NCBI GenBank assembly: GCA_017889705.1
Contig: JAGGAB010000023.1
Coordinates: 1-54,493 of the forward strand
Length of the DNA: 54,493 nt
Source of the DNA: Bacillota bacterium
Lineage (GTDB): Bacteria > Bacillota > Negativicutes > Sporomusales > Sporomusaceae
Reading direction: 5' to 3'
Shown: one piece after another, positions 1-6,785 of the stretch
Position numbering within the stretch: the first letter of the stretch is position 1
How the letters are laid out: each line of letters opens with the position of its first letter
The notes under the pieces: generated by a model
Database searches by the model: none
Told to the model about the DNA's origin: nothing
The model's input: the letters and a program-made list of their open reading frames with translations, nothing else
Made by a program: the position numbers and the translations under genes

Positions 1-1263
1 CCATACTTCCATTTGAACCATATCTGCTTTTCTGCATAGCGATACGCCAAGAATATCTACATTAGCCGCCTCATTTTTTCCATGCTTTACCGCATTGGAG
101 ATCAGCTCATTTAGTACCAGGGCTACCGGCACAGCCTGTTTGGCATGGATAAACACTTCCGGCCCTTCCACGCGCCCTTTCATTTCCTGCTGCGGGCTGC
201 TGCTGTTCTCCAGAATCTTCTCCATAATATAAGAAGCAAGCTCCTTTAAGTTAACCAAATCCCGCGACTGGTAAGTAAAAACCTCATATACCTTCGATAT
301 GGATAAAATCCGGTTTGTGCAGGCCTGAAATTCTTCCTTTACCTTTGGCTCCTTCGAGCGCCGCATTTGCATATGCAGCAGCGAAATGACATTTTGCAGC
401 GTGTTTTTTACCCGATGATTGATTTCGGCAATCATCACGCTTTGCATGTCAAGCTGTTTTTCCTTTTGCCGCAGTTCTGTTACATCCTGCACCGACACGA
501 CACATCCGCTGAGTTCGCTGTGCGCTACCAGCGGATGCGCCCGAAAAAGATAACTGGCCTCGCCGTATTGGAAATTTTGGGGCATTTTAAGCAGCTCTAC
601 CATCTCATTTAGCGAAGGATATTGCAAAAACTGCCGCAGATTCTGCCCTACGGCATCCTGTTGCCAGAAATTGCGGGCAAACAGCAATGCCCGCTTATTC
701 GCATAGGTAATACGGCCTTGCGGATCAAGCACAAAGACACCGCTGCCCAGCCACTCATCCCAGCCGCAGCCTGTAGTTGTCAGCGACATCAGTGTCTGGC
801 TCAGGTGATCAGCCGTCTGGGTTAAGAACGATACCTGTTTTTGCTGCTTCAGCTCGCTTGAGATATCACGCTCCATAATCAGCACGCCGATAATACAACC
901 CTTGTCATTTCTTATCGGCGTGACTGTCTGCGAAATAGGTACGCCTTCCTGGCTTACGCCGCGTGTGTCAACGATCCGGTCGCCGAGAGAAAGCGCCTGA
1001 TAAACGGCAGGCTCATGCTCGGCTGTGGCAATCTCACCAACTACACTTTTTCGGTACAGCGACTTTTCCTTTTTGTCGCAAGCCCATGCCAAAACAATAC
1101 TGTCATTACCCGACGGAAGCGGCGCATCAATAAACAAGTCCGTATCAACCAGCGCCGCCCACAGAGGCAGTTGATTTTCAATTGACTCCAAATGGCTGAT
1201 ATCGCTGTCGGACAAATTGGTAAACTGCCGACAAAGCTCACGCAATCTGCTGTTTGAATTCAT
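1..1263 (-). CDS. Sensor histidine kinase, HisKA_2/PdtaS type, cut by window edge
   Basis: The frame is open for 421 codons and runs off the left edge, so the end of the ATPase domain is missing. An N-terminal H_kinase_N (PdtaS-like GAF) region (about residues 10-140) is followed by a PAS-like segment (about 165-270). The dimerisation/phosphoacceptor box NHRVKN has its candidate histidine at residue 283, the HisKA_2 form rather than classical HisKA. An N-box (LNELISNAVKHGKN) shows that a HATPase domain follows. No membrane segment is seen, so it is probably a cytosolic sensor. In Firmicutes such kinases (EutW, PdtaS) usually phosphorylate ANTAR-domain antiterminators; any partner would lie outside the window. 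ATG 1263 is chosen because a GGGTG ribosome site lies 6 nt upstream; ATG 1269 is the alternative. Confidence 0.88.
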   Translation of the reverse strand, partial: MNSNSRLRELCRQFTNLSDSDISHLESIENQLPLWAALVDTDLFIDAPLPSGNDSIVLAWACDKKEKSLYRKSVVGEIATAEHEPAVYQALSLGDRIVDTRGVSQEGVPISQTVTPIRNDKGCIIGVLIMERDISSELKQQKQVSFLTQTADHLSQTLMSLTTTGCGWDEWLGSGVFVLDPQGRITYANKRALLFARNFWQQDAVGQNLRQFLQYPSLNEMVELLKMPQNFQYGEASYLFRAHPLVAHSELSGCVVSVQDVTELRQKEKQLDMQSVMIAEINHRVKNTLQNVISLLHMQMRRSKEPKVKEEFQACTNRILSISKVYEVFTYQSRDLVNLKELASYIMEKILENSSSPQQEMKGRVEGPEVFIHAKQAVPVALVLNELISNAVKHGKNEAANVDILGVSLCRKADMVQMEVW

Positions 1264-1281
1264 CTTCATCACCCATTCAAC

Positions 1282-1320
1282 AAAAAAAGCCTGAGCAAAA
1301 ATACTTCCCATGCTCAGGCT
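1282..1320 (-). terminator. Rho-independent terminator-like hairpin in kinase leader
   Basis: A 10-bp stem (AGCCTGAGCA/TGCTCAGGCT) with a 13-nt loop is followed, reading the minus strand, by a run of seven Ts. It ends about 20 nt before the kinase start. It could terminate an upstream minus-strand transcript, or act as an attenuator inside the kinase leader. Confidence 0.7.
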
Positions 1321-1374
1321 TCATTGCCGAAATTAAAATACACTTTTTTAAATCATAAACGATTTTTCGAAAAA

Positions 1375-1593
1375 TTACAAGTATAGGAAATTATCTCCAC
1401 TATCTCTCGTATGATGTCGCTTGCGTCTAAACAACAAAAACTCAGCTAACGCCGCCTCCAGCTGCCGGAGCGCTTCGGTTGTATCCGCGCCTGCTGTACT
1501 GCGCCGGGCAAACTCGTCCGATGCCTCGCGAATCTTATCATATATCTCGCACTCTTTTTGGCGGTACTCTACCGATATTCGCCGGATTAACAT
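1375..1593 (-). CDS. Small charged hypothetical protein
   Basis: A 72-residue frame rich in Arg, Glu and Ala with amphipathic helical character through residues 8-55. I do not recognise the family. The composition looks like real protein, but the ATG has no clear Shine-Dalgarno site, and the frame stays open upstream without another obvious start. It ends just before the terminator-like hairpin that precedes the sensor kinase, consistent with a short minus-strand transcription unit. An opposite-strand frame over the same bases looks like a shadow. It may be a remnant of a longer gene. Confidence 0.35.
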   Translation of the reverse strand: MLIRRISVEYRQKECEIYDKIREASDEFARRSTAGADTTEALRQLEAALAEFLLFRRKRHHTRDSGDNFLYL

Positions 1594-1889
1594 GGGACAT
1601 TTACCGTCGCAATCACTAAGTTTTTTTGTGCCTTGGCCTGATATATAAAGCCTGCGTTAGGCTTACTACTATTCCAAATAGAGCAAACATGAATGGAGCA
1701 TACTTGTAAAAGACCCGCACATTTGTCACCTATTATTATTAAGTACCTAATTCCCACAAAAATACAGAAATCCTGCAAGATTTTAATTTCTTGCAGGTGG
1801 AGATGTCGAAGTTTCTCAACCAACAGCCACGAGTCTAAAAACACAAAAGTATCTAAAGCAGAATTTTGGCAACAATTAAGACAGACTAA
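1594..1889. other. Intergenic stretch, no convincing gene
   Basis: Two short frames here have no credible composition or ribosome site. The only structure seen is a perfect 9-bp hairpin (CCTGCAAGA/TCTTGCAGG, 8-nt loop) at 1772-1797, without a T run on either strand. Confidence 0.5.
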
Positions 1890-2195
1890 CTAATAGCCTA
1901 TCTCTTTTTTGAAGCGTTTTTTTAGTTCTTGATAGAAGTTCTCTCGCGTGCCAACCTGAAGAATAACAACAATTATTTCTTCTTCTCTTATTTGATAAGC
2001 TATACGGTACTCTGTTCCTGTTACCTTTAAATGATAAGAATAGACAGTTGCCAAGTCTCCCTTTAACAGCTCTCCAATATAAGGGTTTTCTGCTATCATA
2101 TCGAGTGCGGTTAGTATCTTAGTCCTTACAGGTTTATCAAATTTACGTAACTCCCTTGCCGCAGAATTCAGGACAACCAATTCATACATTTTCAT
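1890..2195 (-). CDS. RelE/ParE-superfamily toxin
   Basis: This 101-residue protein has the RelE/YafQ-type small ribonuclease layout: an N-terminal strand (MYELVVLNSAARELRKF), two helices, a GDL turn, then the strands YSYHLKVTGTEYRIAYQI and EIIVVILQVGTRENFY. Such toxins usually cleave mRNA on the ribosome and are held inactive by a cognate antitoxin. The start overlaps the stop of the upstream AbrB-like gene by 4 nt (ATGA), the coupled antitoxin-toxin order. An alternative ATG lies two codons in. Toxin identity is well supported; target and mode of action are inferred from the family. Confidence 0.85.
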   Translation of the reverse strand: MKMYELVVLNSAARELRKFDKPVRTKILTALDMIAENPYIGELLKGDLATVYSYHLKVTGTEYRIAYQIREEEIIVVILQVGTRENFYQELKKRFKKEIGY

Positions 2196-2518
2196 TCTCC
2201 CTTTTTCAGGTCGGAAAGCGAAACATATTCTTTTTTGCTATACTCCTGTTCTGCTTCGGCAACTAAGCTATCCAATGCCTTATTTAACTGTACCTGATAC
2301 TCTTTTACCGTCTGCTCTGTCACGGGTTTTCCATCCTTCGCTATATCGGCCCGAATAAGGTCTTGTAACTCGTCCGAGATTGTACGGGGCTTCAAAATTA
2401 TCTGCTCCCCATCAATTATGATTTTAACTTTACTGCCTGCTCCAAGCTTGAATTTATCCCGAACCTCTTTAGGTAAAACGAATTGTCCTTTACTGCTCAT
2501 TACAACGTCATATTCCAT
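2192..2518 (-). CDS. AbrB/MazE-like antitoxin
   Basis: A 108-residue protein with an N-terminal swapped-hairpin AbrB/SpoVT DNA-binding domain (residues 1-45: SSKGQFVLPKEVRDKF, then IIIDGEQIILKP) and a charged C-terminal tail (about 46-108) suited to wrapping a toxin. It precedes and overlaps the RelE-like toxin, so it is called the antitoxin and probable autorepressor. The ribosome site AGAGGTG sits just before the ATG, and a dyad upstream (2537-2554) is a plausible operator. AbrB-fold antitoxins paired with RelE-superfamily toxins are known (PrlF-YhaV type), so the pairing is uncommon but not new. Confidence 0.85.
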   Translation of the reverse strand: MEYDVVMSSKGQFVLPKEVRDKFKLGAGSKVKIIIDGEQIILKPRTISDELQDLIRADIAKDGKPVTEQTVKEYQVQLNKALDSLVAEAEQEYSKKEYVSLSDLKKGE

Positions 2519-2536
2519 ATTACACCTCTGAGTAAG

Positions 2537-2554
2537 AAGTAAGATTTCCTACTT
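2537..2554. promoter_or_regulatory. Candidate operator of the toxin-antitoxin pair
   Basis: An imperfect 18-bp palindrome with arms AAGTA and TACTT lies 19 bp upstream of the antitoxin ATG, where an AbrB-type autorepressor would bind. Inference from position and symmetry only. Confidence 0.35.
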
Positions 2555-2710
2555 TCATCATACTTTATATACACCGAAAACTCAAGCGAAAAAAGAAGGA
2601 CTAGGTATTATGCCTGCTCCTGACTCGCGGTCAAGTAGAAGCGTGCCTCACGACACGCAACCCTCACGGAAGCATTTTATGGTTCACGTTTTTCCCTTTA
2701 CCAAAAAGCC

Positions 2711-2760
2711 AAAGACCAGCTAAGTGAAGTTAAGGGCTTGACTTCACTTAGCTGGTCTTT
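2711..2760. terminator. Perfect 20-bp hairpin terminator
   Basis: Two perfect 20-bp arms (2711-2730 and 2741-2760) flank a 10-nt loop. Reading the minus strand, the stem is followed by a broken T tract (TTTGGCTTTTTGG). It lies downstream of the TctC gene and probably ends its transcript. Confidence 0.7.
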
Positions 2761-2844
2761 GGTTCACCTGTTCACCTGCGAAGGGAAGTCCGATAATGAA
2801 GATATCGGCAATCCCCCAACGCTTAGCACTCTTCATAATTTTTC

Positions 2845-3858
2845 TTATTTTTTTTGGGCCGCAATCTGGTCGGCAATTCCGGTTTCCTTTAAAACTTGAT
2901 CTAGCCTTGTAGATTCGGTTATCCACTTTTCACTAAACTCTTGCGGTCCCATATAATCCACCGACATTCCCATTCCTTCCACAAGGTTTTTAAACTCCGG
3001 GTCGTTCACGATTCTTTCGAAAATTTCAGCTAATTTTATCTTGACATCAGGCGGCAGCATTTTAGGCGCTGCAATTCCTTGCCAAATACTAAACGTAACA
3101 TTTACGCCCTGTTCTTTTAGTGTTGGTACATTCTTGAGTTCAGGAATCGTCGACCGTTTTTCAGAAGCAACTGCCAACACCCGAATCATACCGCCCTTAA
3201 CCTCTTCTTTTATCCCTGCAGTGCCAAACAAGAGTTGAACATGTCCGCCCAGAAGAGCCGCAACTCCTTCTGAGTCTCCCCTAAACGGAACCTGAACAAT
3301 ATTAATGCCCGCCTCTTTGGCGAACATTTCCCCAGTAATATGCACCGCCAACCCTATGCCCGAGTGAGCAAATTTTATTTCTCCGGGATGCGCTTTGGCA
3401 AACTCTATTAGTTCTCCGATATTTTTCCAGGGCTGATCTGCCTTAACCGCCACAACAATTGGAAAATCTGCTACTTGAACTATCGGATCTAAGGCTGTAG
3501 CGTAATGATATTTTGTCTGGCTATGAAGTGTTTGCAAAATGGTTCCACTGCCAACCGCGCCAAGAGTATAACCGTCGGGATTGGCTCCAGCGAGTTCATT
3601 CCAACCAAGTTTGCCTCCACCACCCGGTATATTGGCGACAACCAACGGCTGATCCATATATTTCATTGCCGTCTTCTCCATTGCCCGTACCATTATATCT
3701 GTACTTCCACCAGCAGTATAAGGCACAATAATCGTAATCGGTTTGGTTGGATATTTCGTAGCGACAGTCATCTCTTTATCTTTCAGACCACATCCTGTCA
3801 TCGCCATTGTGGCTAAGAAGCACAGAATTAGTAGACTAGCAAGCTTCTTATATACCAC
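2845..3858 (-). CDS. TctC-family solute-binding lipoprotein (TTT transporter)
   Basis: A 337-residue periplasmic-type binding protein of the Bug/TctC family. A type II signal peptide ends in the lipobox AMTGC near residue 23, so it should be lipid-anchored. Family landmarks are visible: YPTKPITIIVPYTAGGSTDI near the N-terminus, then the substrate-loop GGGGKLGWNELA. TctC proteins bind carboxylates (citrate, tartrate, terephthalate and others) for the TctA/TctB membrane pair. Neither TctA nor TctB is adjacent, so this is an orphan receptor whose partner is elsewhere or absent. The start is GTG 3858 with a strong AGGAGG; the nearby ATG is in another frame. The substrate cannot be deduced. Confidence 0.92.
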   Translation of the reverse strand: MVYKKLASLLILCFLATMAMTGCGLKDKEMTVATKYPTKPITIIVPYTAGGSTDIMVRAMEKTAMKYMDQPLVVANIPGGGGKLGWNELAGANPDGYTLGAVGSGTILQTLHSQTKYHYATALDPIVQVADFPIVVAVKADQPWKNIGELIEFAKAHPGEIKFAHSGIGLAVHITGEMFAKEAGINIVQVPFRGDSEGVAALLGGHVQLLFGTAGIKEEVKGGMIRVLAVASEKRSTIPELKNVPTLKEQGVNVTFSIWQGIAAPKMLPPDVKIKLAEIFERIVNDPEFKNLVEGMGMSVDYMGPQEFSEKWITESTRLDQVLKETGIADQIAAQKK

Positions 3859-3986
3859 ATTGTCCCCTCCTTATCTTGTTTTTATTTACATTATTTCTAC
3901 AATAATACAATATTTCCTTTTTTAGAAATATTTTCATCCTCTGTTTGATATGAGAATGGATATCCCCCGTACATTATTAGTAAGTG

Positions 3987-3995
3987 TGGTATAAT
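3987..3995 (+). promoter_or_regulatory. Extended -10 promoter for the ring-nuclease gene
   Basis: TGG-TATAAT, an extended -10 element, lies 35 bp before the plus-strand ATG at 4030. No good -35 is seen at the usual distance, as is tolerated with extended -10 promoters. Confidence 0.5.
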
Positions 3996-4029
3996 TAAGA
4001 TAGAGTCATCAACACAAAGGGGCCTTCCA

Positions 4030-4365
4030 ATGAAAAGCAGATATCCTCTTGCTATTCTAAACGGTGCTATCATTACTGCGGATGGAGAATATTCCTGTCA
4101 AACAATAAGTTTGGCAGAAGCCAAGAAACTGGTTCAGTCTGCACCCGGTATTATTTCCGCAGTAGGACACCAAGCAACAGCAGAAATAATTTCTGATCTT
4201 TTAGGAATAAAAGTAGATTTTAATCGGATCAACTTCCACCAGAATACAGGACAACAGGCACTGGTGTTTAAGCTCAATAGCCGTCCCCCCGAAGGGATTA
4301 TCCTCTCCCGTGATGAAATTGAGGCATTTGGTTTCCAATTTCAGTTGCTATCTAGGCATACATAA
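4030..4365 (+). CDS. DUF1874 protein, AcrIII-1/Crn2-type cyclic tetra-adenylate ring nuclease
   Basis: This 111-residue protein matches the DUF1874 pattern along its length: an LNGAIIT strand, an ISLAEAKKLV helix, the core SAVGHQATAEIISDLLG, then NTGQQALVFKL and SRPPEGIILSRDEIEAFGF. The candidate catalytic histidine is residue 47, with R66, R85 and E88; the characterised viral enzyme SIRV1 gp29 (AcrIII-1) is, as I recall, numbered identically for H47, R85 and E88. The family degrades cA4, the second messenger of type III CRISPR. Viral members act as anti-CRISPRs; cellular Crn2 members damp the response. It stands alone, with its own promoter and terminator, opposite in strand to its neighbours. 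No CRISPR or cas gene is in the window, so it may be a phage-derived anti-CRISPR or an off-locus regulator. Confidence 0.9.
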   Translation: MKSRYPLAILNGAIITADGEYSCQTISLAEAKKLVQSAPGIISAVGHQATAEIISDLLGIKVDFNRINFHQNTGQQALVFKLNSRPPEGIILSRDEIEAFGFQFQLLSRHT

Positions 4366-4372
4366 CTTAATT

Positions 4373-4395
4373 ACCGCCGACTAGGCGGTATTTTT
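4373..4395 (+). terminator. Terminator of the ring-nuclease gene
   Basis: A 6-bp GC stem (ACCGCC/GGCGGT, loop GACTA) followed by ATTTTT starts 8 nt after the stop codon. Confidence 0.85.
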
Positions 4396-4403
4396 CTGCC
4401 CAA

Positions 4404-4431
4404 ATAAAAAAAGCCCCGCCAATGCAGGGCT
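4404..4431 (-). terminator. Terminator of the 48-residue coiled-coil gene
   Basis: On the minus strand, an 8-bp stem AGCCCTGC/GCGGGGCT with loop ATTG is followed by seven Ts, just after the stop codon at 4438. Confidence 0.85.
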
Positions 4432-4437
4432 AGGGCG

Positions 4438-4584
4438 TTAATCTTCTTGGCTATCCCCCTCTTCTCTTTTACGCACTATTTTAAGGATCTCGCTAACATT
4501 TCTATCTATTTCTCCGATTTGATTTTCCAACCTTTCCAACCGTTTTTTGAATACACTAATGATATTACGCTCTTCTTCAGACAC
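4438..4584 (-). CDS. 48-residue coiled-coil protein
   Basis: A short frame starting at GTG with a good ribosome site (GGGAGGTG about 8 nt upstream) and its own strong terminator. The protein is a single charged amphipathic helix (FKKRLERLENQIGEIDRNV, then EILKIVRKREEGD), a short coiled coil of the kind seen in small phage or holin-accessory proteins. There is no membrane segment and no recognisable family. Start, ribosome site, codon composition and terminator together make it a credible gene; the function is unknown. Confidence 0.6.
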   Translation of the reverse strand: MSEEERNIISVFKKRLERLENQIGEIDRNVSEILKIVRKREEGDSQED

Positions 4585-4684
4585 AATCCCACACCTCCCG
4601 TCTTTACATAATATGCACTTTAATATTAAAGTGACAAAAAAATTGCCGCCCGCCAGTTACCCGGCAAGCGGCAATGTATTTCAT

Positions 4685-4758
4685 GGTTGCGGGGGTAGGA
4701 TTTGAACCTGCGGCCTTCGGGTTATGAGCCCGACGAGCTACCACTGCTCTACCTCGCG
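4685..4758 (-). tRNA. tRNA-fMet (CAT), apparently degenerate copy
   Basis: The minus strand shows a cloverleaf with anticodon CAT, encoded CCA, C1/A72 unpaired and three G-C pairs at the base of the anticodon stem, all marks of an initiator tRNA. Against the usual bacterial form it has A5 facing C68 in the acceptor stem, A at position 9, a D loop of only seven bases, and C50 facing A64 in the T stem. Two stem mismatches and a short D loop suggest a decaying extra copy rather than the main initiator tRNA. It is immediately followed by a repeat element. Confidence 0.75.
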
Positions 4759-4778
4759 ATATTATTATAAGCACGAAT

Positions 4779-4855
4779 ATGAATCGCGGGGACAGTTCTG
4801 TTTGAGTCTACTGTCCCTTAAGCAAGTCAACCCCTTTTATTCCCAATTCCAACAG
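4779..4855. repeat. Direct repeat copy 1 (about 78 bp)
   Basis: About 77 bp nearly identical, in the same orientation, to 6626-6704. It contains an 8-bp hairpin (GGGACAGT/ACTGTCCC) reminiscent of REP-type palindromes linked to Y1/RAYT transposases. Together the two copies flank the diguanylate cyclase gene. Confidence 0.8.
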
Positions 4856-4860
4856 TGCTC

Positions 4861-5084
4861 AAAATTTTAGAAACGGATAAATTAACGGCAGCAATCCGGA
4901 AGTTTCCAGCTTTTACTTCCAAGATTGTTGCCGTTTTCTTCATATTCGGCTATTTAGACCAATAGCCACTTGAGAATATGGCTATTTTCGCACAGTCTGC
5001 CGTTCCTTAGTGTCACCCACTACCTTTCCTGTCTACGCTTAGACCTGGCGTTACCGCTTCAGCCCCAAGGCTAGATACTGGATA
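4861..5084 (-). ncRNA. Candidate structured RNA downstream of the GGDEF gene
   Basis: Reading the minus strand from the GGDEF stop, there is a series of compact hairpins: GCG/CGC closing GTAA, GTCTA/TAGAC closing AGCG, TAGTG/CACTA closing GGTGA, and AATAGCCA/TGGCTATT. A long interrupted stem follows at 4883-4934 (arms starting AACGGCA and ending TGCCGTT). No frame codes here. The density of short loop-capped stems suggests a functional RNA, possibly the guide-like RNA or end of a mobile element (omegaRNA/HEARO-like), but I cannot match it to a family with confidence. Confidence 0.35.
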
Positions 5085-6392
5085 CTAAATGGGTTCTTCT
5101 ATTTTATACACGGTTCGATTCCTTCCACTGTTTTTGGCAATATACAACTTACTATCTACCGCTTCCAACAATTCACTTACTTTTCTACCGCAGTTTTCTC
5201 CAATTCCTATACTGATCGTCAAACGTATTTTTTGGACGAATTCATGATTCTCAATAGTTTTTCTAATGTTTTCTGCTACAAGAACCCCATCATCCAAAGT
5301 TGTTTCAGCAAGCATAATTAAAAACTCTTCACCGCCATAGCGTCCAACAAGATCAGATTGTCTAGTATTATCTCTGAAAATTTGGGATAATTCTTTTAAG
5401 ATTTTATCTCCTGTAAGGTGTCCATAAGTATCATTAATATTTTTAAAATGGTCAATGTCTAGTATCATAACAACAAAATTGCATTTGTTGCGGCTGCACC
5501 GTTTAACCTCTTCTTCTAATCTGTCATAAATATGTCGGTGATTATATAGCCCTGTAAGTCCATCTATTGTTGATAGATTCGTTAAAATACGGTTCTGCTC
5601 AAACAGTTTCTCTTCCTGCTGCTTCATTTCCCTGAATATGATTTCAAATGGTTCCTGTATCCCTTTAACGACAATCGTCTTATAGATTAGGAAAAAAGAA
5701 AATATCTTAAAATAATGACCGATTAGGTTGGAGATATCATAATTATCTATATATATAGTAAAAGCCAACTCAGAAATAATGGTACAGATCATCGACAAAA
5801 ATAAATATCGATATACGACCGACTCGAACGAATCCCTATTTTTATTAAGCATAATAATCGCTGCAACCAATATTAAACAGATAATATATTCACTATAGAT
5901 TTTAAAAGGAGTAAGCCCTACCCCTTTTACATAACACTCCGGGAATATCTTCCATATAAAAACAGAAAACATGATTAGCGTAGTAACCACCGTGCAAATC
6001 CCAAAGAATAAATAGGTATTGACTTTCTTTTCAGACTTTACAAATTTAAAAGCAAGTAACAGAATGATACTCTCAAAATAGCGGGCGGCGACCCATAGCT
6101 GCGTGGCATAATAATCGTAGTCAAAAATCCGCATACCCTTGAAACCCATCGTATGAAATAGATCGATAAACCCAACGAATAAAGACGCAGTTCCAACTAT
6201 TATCAGGTAATTATTGGTTATATAACGCTGTGCGTTCCATGAGAGCAAAAAAACAGTAAATGCAATACATATGCTGAATATCTCCGCAACAGTATGAAAT
6301 AGAAGATAGCTATACAAACTGCTCGAATATAATAAGCTAAGTGCGGTTATAAAAAAAATAATTCTAATGCCTTGCTGATATTTATACTGCAT
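5085..6392 (-). CDS. MASE3-GGDEF diguanylate cyclase
   Basis: A 435-residue membrane protein. The N-terminal half (about residues 1-245) has several transmembrane helices with the MASE3 signatures FHTVAEIFSICIAF, DLFHTMGFKGMRIF and QLWVAARYFESI. A short coiled linker (EMKQQEEKLFEQNRILTNLS) leads to a GGDEF domain. Its active loop is GGEEF within RYGGEEFLIML, with DIDHFKNINDTYGH upstream and a product-inhibition I-site RQSD placed normally. It should make cyclic di-GMP in response to a membrane or redox-type cue. ATG 6392 is preferred because GAGAGG lies 6 nt upstream. Direct repeats flank the gene and a structured-RNA candidate follows its stop codon. Confidence 0.93.
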   Translation of the reverse strand: MQYKYQQGIRIIFFITALSLLYSSSLYSYLLFHTVAEIFSICIAFTVFLLSWNAQRYITNNYLIIVGTASLFVGFIDLFHTMGFKGMRIFDYDYYATQLWVAARYFESIILLLAFKFVKSEKKVNTYLFFGICTVVTTLIMFSVFIWKIFPECYVKGVGLTPFKIYSEYIICLILVAAIIMLNKNRDSFESVVYRYLFLSMICTIISELAFTIYIDNYDISNLIGHYFKIFSFFLIYKTIVVKGIQEPFEIIFREMKQQEEKLFEQNRILTNLSTIDGLTGLYNHRHIYDRLEEEVKRCSRNKCNFVVMILDIDHFKNINDTYGHLTGDKILKELSQIFRDNTRQSDLVGRYGGEEFLIMLAETTLDDGVLVAENIRKTIENHEFVQKIRLTISIGIGENCGRKVSELLEAVDSKLYIAKNSGRNRTVYKIEEPI

Positions 6393-6535
6393 CAATATCC
6401 TCTCCGCTCCGATGAATAAGTAAGTTATAGCTATTTTCTCTTAAAAATTGCTAATTCCTGCTATATTTCCACAATTTTCTACTTTTATCGCCGTTAGGCA
6501 TGTTACAGGTGACCTTAATTGGGCTTAATTGAAAA

Positions 6536-6575
6536 GCGAGATGCCACTTTGTAAGGCGAGACGCCATTTTGTAAA
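6536..6575. repeat. Tandem 20-bp repeats, possible IS21-like solo end
   Basis: Two adjacent 20-bp units (GCGAGATGCCACTTTGTAAG, then a 17/20 match) are followed by TTGACAA. Multiple about 20-bp terminal repeats next to a TGTCAA-type tip are typical of IS21-family ends. No transposase is present, so at most this is a solo scar. Confidence 0.4.
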
Positions 6576-6625
6576 TTGACAACTGAATATTTGTAAACGA
6601 AACGCAGTTTTTGTGTAGGGACAGT

Positions 6626-6704
6626 ATGAATCGCGGGAACGGTTCTATTTGAGTCTACTGTCCTTTAAGCAAGTCAACCCCTTTTATTCCCCCAATTCCA
6701 ACAG
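6626..6704. repeat. Direct repeat copy 2 (about 79 bp)
   Basis: Near-identical to 4779-4855 in the same orientation, with a few substitutions (several of them transitions) and two extra bases in a C run. The hairpin is less perfect in this copy. It abuts the terminator of the membrane-protein gene at 6786. Confidence 0.8.
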
Positions 6705-6736
6705 CCACTATTGCCGGTCAGGCAATAGTGGCTGTT
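6700..6736. terminator. 16-bp hairpin terminator
   Basis: Perfect arms AACAGCCACTATTGCC and its complement flank a 5-nt loop, 49 bp beyond the stop of the membrane-protein gene. No long T run follows, so it may be a stabilising or weak terminator. Confidence 0.55.
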
Positions 6737-6785
6737 GTTCAATACCCTTCATCAATCGGCTTTACACAGTTTAAATTCCATCCCT

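Noticed and set aside
1587..1893. Two overlapping frames on opposite strands in the gap left of the RelE gene
   Set aside because: No ribosome sites, unlikely composition and no family resemblance.
3505..3816. Long plus-strand frames over the TctC gene
   Set aside because: Shadows of a convincingly coding minus-strand gene.
5085..5150. Possibility that the repeat or RNA element truncated the GGDEF protein
   Set aside because: The protein ends after the usual AKNSGRNRTVY segment, so the domain is complete.
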